A stretch of DNA of 64,000 bases from Brachynemurus nebulosus (lineage: Eukaryota; Arthropoda; Insecta; Neuroptera; Myrmeleontidae). Shown piece by piece: positions 62,276-64,000 of this stretch; the stretch's first letter is position 1; each line of letters begins with the position of its first letter. The notes below the pieces were generated by a model. That model did not search any database, was not told where the DNA came from, and worked only from the letters and a program-made list of their open reading frames with translations. Made by a program: the position numbers and the translations under genes. The stretch covers positions 160,367,498 through 160,431,497 of the forward strand of contig JAPWDM010000001.1 of NCBI GenBank assembly GCA_035578155.1, written 5' to 3'.

Positions 62276-62608
62276 TTTTTTGAAGTCTTGTAGTCGTTTT
62301 TAGTCATTAAAAAAAATTAATCATTTTAGCCATTTAGTCGAAGGTAAAATTATCGACTAAAAAATGGCTAAATGTAAACAAAATTAGTCGACTAAATCGA
62401 TTAATCAATTAATCATCCAACATCACTAGTAGCTACCCTTGTCTCGAAAGGGTTTGTACAACAGTTAAGCCGTTTAACAGGAATATTCACTGGAGACACT
62501 GGACTGAAGAAACACTTGTGTTTATCATAAGATTATGAGAGAGTTCTCTCTGCCGAAAGTGCGGCTTCAAGAACGAATCCTCGTCCCATGTTGCTGCATC
62601 GTGGAGTA

Positions 62609-63055
62609 CACAGAGAAAAAATTCCAGTAAAAATTACTGAGCTGCCTCCGGTAAACGAGTCTTAAGTGACCAGTCCGTAGGAAATTATTAAGCAAAAATA
62701 TAAAAAATGCGTTTCAAACATTATTTTTTACGATTCATTTGAAAATTTTTCCTGTACACCTTAAGAATTTTTCCTATACAGCTGCGTAAATTTCCAATGG
62801 GCTAGTAAAATTTCAAGTGGACACTGGGAAAATTTACTTAATTTTTTGTAAAATTATACTGGACATAGAATAATTTTTACTGAGTCGCTGTGTATTTCAC
62901 TTGTGCTGTGTATTTCACATGTCTCACACATCACTGCATACCAAGCACGCAACCACCCAGAGCACCCGTGCTAGACCAAAACACGGCTTACAGACGCAGC
63001 AACCGTTGGTTCGATCAGTTGCTCAATAGCCAATATAGTGACTGGATGTTTATAA

Positions 63056-63092
<37 letters not shown>

Positions 63093-63566
63093 AAATTATT
63101 ATTTATTGGACTTTCCATTTAAAACAAAAAATTGTTGTGTTTCATGAATTTTTGTTTAGTTTTTATTTTAATTCTTGTATGTTTTTTATATGTATTGATA
63201 TGTTAATTGAAACATGTTTTTATACAAATTATTGTAATGTGCTTATTGTTAAGAATTTATATATTTTTTTCCACAAATAATAAAAAACCACAAAACATTT
63301 TTTCTATATTAATAATTTGATTTTAATGCTTACCCTTCTATCAATATCCTTTTAAACTATTTTAATTCAATTATTTATTAATAAATAAAAAAAACCTTAT
63401 TTACAAATAATACGGTAATTTTTACTGAGCTATAGGGTAATTTAAAATTTTAACTATGAATTATCGTACTTTTTGCTTAGCCTGTCACTTATGTCCACAT
63501 TACCAGAGAGCTCAGTAATTTTTTACCAGAAATTTCAGTAAAAATTACTGTATTTTTTTCTCAGTG
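62609..63566. mobile_element. MITE C, copy 2, with poly-T insertion
   Basis: The same ends as copy 1 (CACAGAGAAAAAATTCCAGT at the left), flanked by TA. Relative to copy 1 it has a new segment at about 63058-63131 starting with about 28 T, and a short deletion near 63250. It shares the TTTGCTTAGC...GAGCTCAGTAATTTTTTACC right end. Confidence 0.92.
63058..63131 (-). other. Short poly-A-tailed insertion in MITE C copy 2
   Basis: On the minus strand the extra segment reads from TTTTGTTTTAAATGGAAAGT through CCAATAAATAATAATTTATT and ends in about 28 A. This is the shape of a very short retroposed fragment with an AATAAA signal. It is absent from copy 1. Confidence 0.65.
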
Positions 63567-63568
63567 TA

Positions 63569-64000
63569 TATAAAAATCATATAGGTACACTACATGGACC
63601 AGTATGGTTCTTTTCTAGTGATTTAATTACAATTTTTGAGGTATAAATAAGTTGAAAGTTAACTTCAACAAGTTAGCAAATAAATTATTAGTAACATAAT
63701 ATGTATATTTGCAATTTACTTTTGCTAATGTTATCAAAAAATATTTTTATAATTTATGTGTTTATCGTAATTTATAAGTACAAAAAAAAATTTATTTTTC
63801 ATGGTAATAAATAAAATGCTGCCCGCCCACCCAGTTAAAATAACCACTAAAAATATTCATTATTTATAACAGATTAGAAGAACATAATATATACTATTGA
63901 TTTTAGAATTTAGTAATAAAGACAATTATTTAAATAAACAAGTTCGGTAAGTGCGAGGCTGGCTCGCGTACCGAGGACTCCGTATATCTTTCTTATATCT
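63569..64000. other. AT-rich sequence to window end
   Basis: No feature recognised. The last 60 bases are GC-richer (GTGCGAGGCTGGCTCGCGTA) and may be the edge of something continuing beyond the window. Confidence 0.5.

Overview
The window looks like eukaryotic, probably insect, intergenic DNA. It is very AT-rich and full of poly-A/T and (TA)n tracts. It carries element types common in arthropods: a BEL/Pao LTR retrotransposon, Jockey-like and CR1/Jockey-group LINEs, Tc1/mariner and pogo remnants, and many MITEs with TA or 8-bp target duplications. I found no host protein-coding gene, no rRNA, no convincing tRNA, no CRISPR array and nothing bacterial. Calling it an insect is an inference from the transposon content; I cannot name the species.

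Layout. 1-5 kb: mostly unique AT-rich DNA, one TA-flanked MITE (1318-2286) and a long-arm foldback (2427-3307) containing a 193-bp hAT MITE. 5-13 kb: a 0.9-kb MITE (6381-7276), hAT MITEs including one built from TCTTGG hexamers (9622-10047), a broken pogo/Tigger DNA-binding fragment (10584-10928) and a decayed Tc1 element (11866-12660, minus). 14.4-18.05 kb: a 5'-truncated, broken Jockey-like LINE on the minus strand. 18.5-24.4 kb: a 173-bp tandem repeat split by a dispersed repeat, an AAAGCGGGTA-rich MITE and a foldback. 24.98-33.83 kb: a three-level nest, MITE A containing MITE B containing a young BEL/Pao element that keeps both LTRs, a 5-bp target duplication and a nearly intact polyprotein frame (27198-32470) broken by one 50-bp insertion. 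34-40 kb: hAT MITEs and a perfect 30-bp hairpin. 40-51 kb: mostly unannotatable AT-rich DNA with a (TA)n repeat family, inverted repeats and a possible hammerhead-like motif. 51-54.5 kb: MITE D with two nested elements. 56-63.6 kb: two copies of MITE C around a 4.4-kb hAT-type element filled with other insertions, including a LINE ORF1/endonuclease fragment.

Three signals stand out. (1) The BEL element is saturated with the tetranucleotide CGCT on its coding strand (about one per 50 bp in LTR, leader and ORF, all reading frames), while its reverse complement AGCG is nearly absent. Codon use alone does not explain this. (2) At least ten unrelated MITE families are each filled with many copies of a short family-specific motif that is also in their TIR. 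(3) Several near-perfect short inverted duplications (BEL integrase, LINE ORF2, 34.2 kb) look like template-switch events. All coordinates and counts were read by eye.
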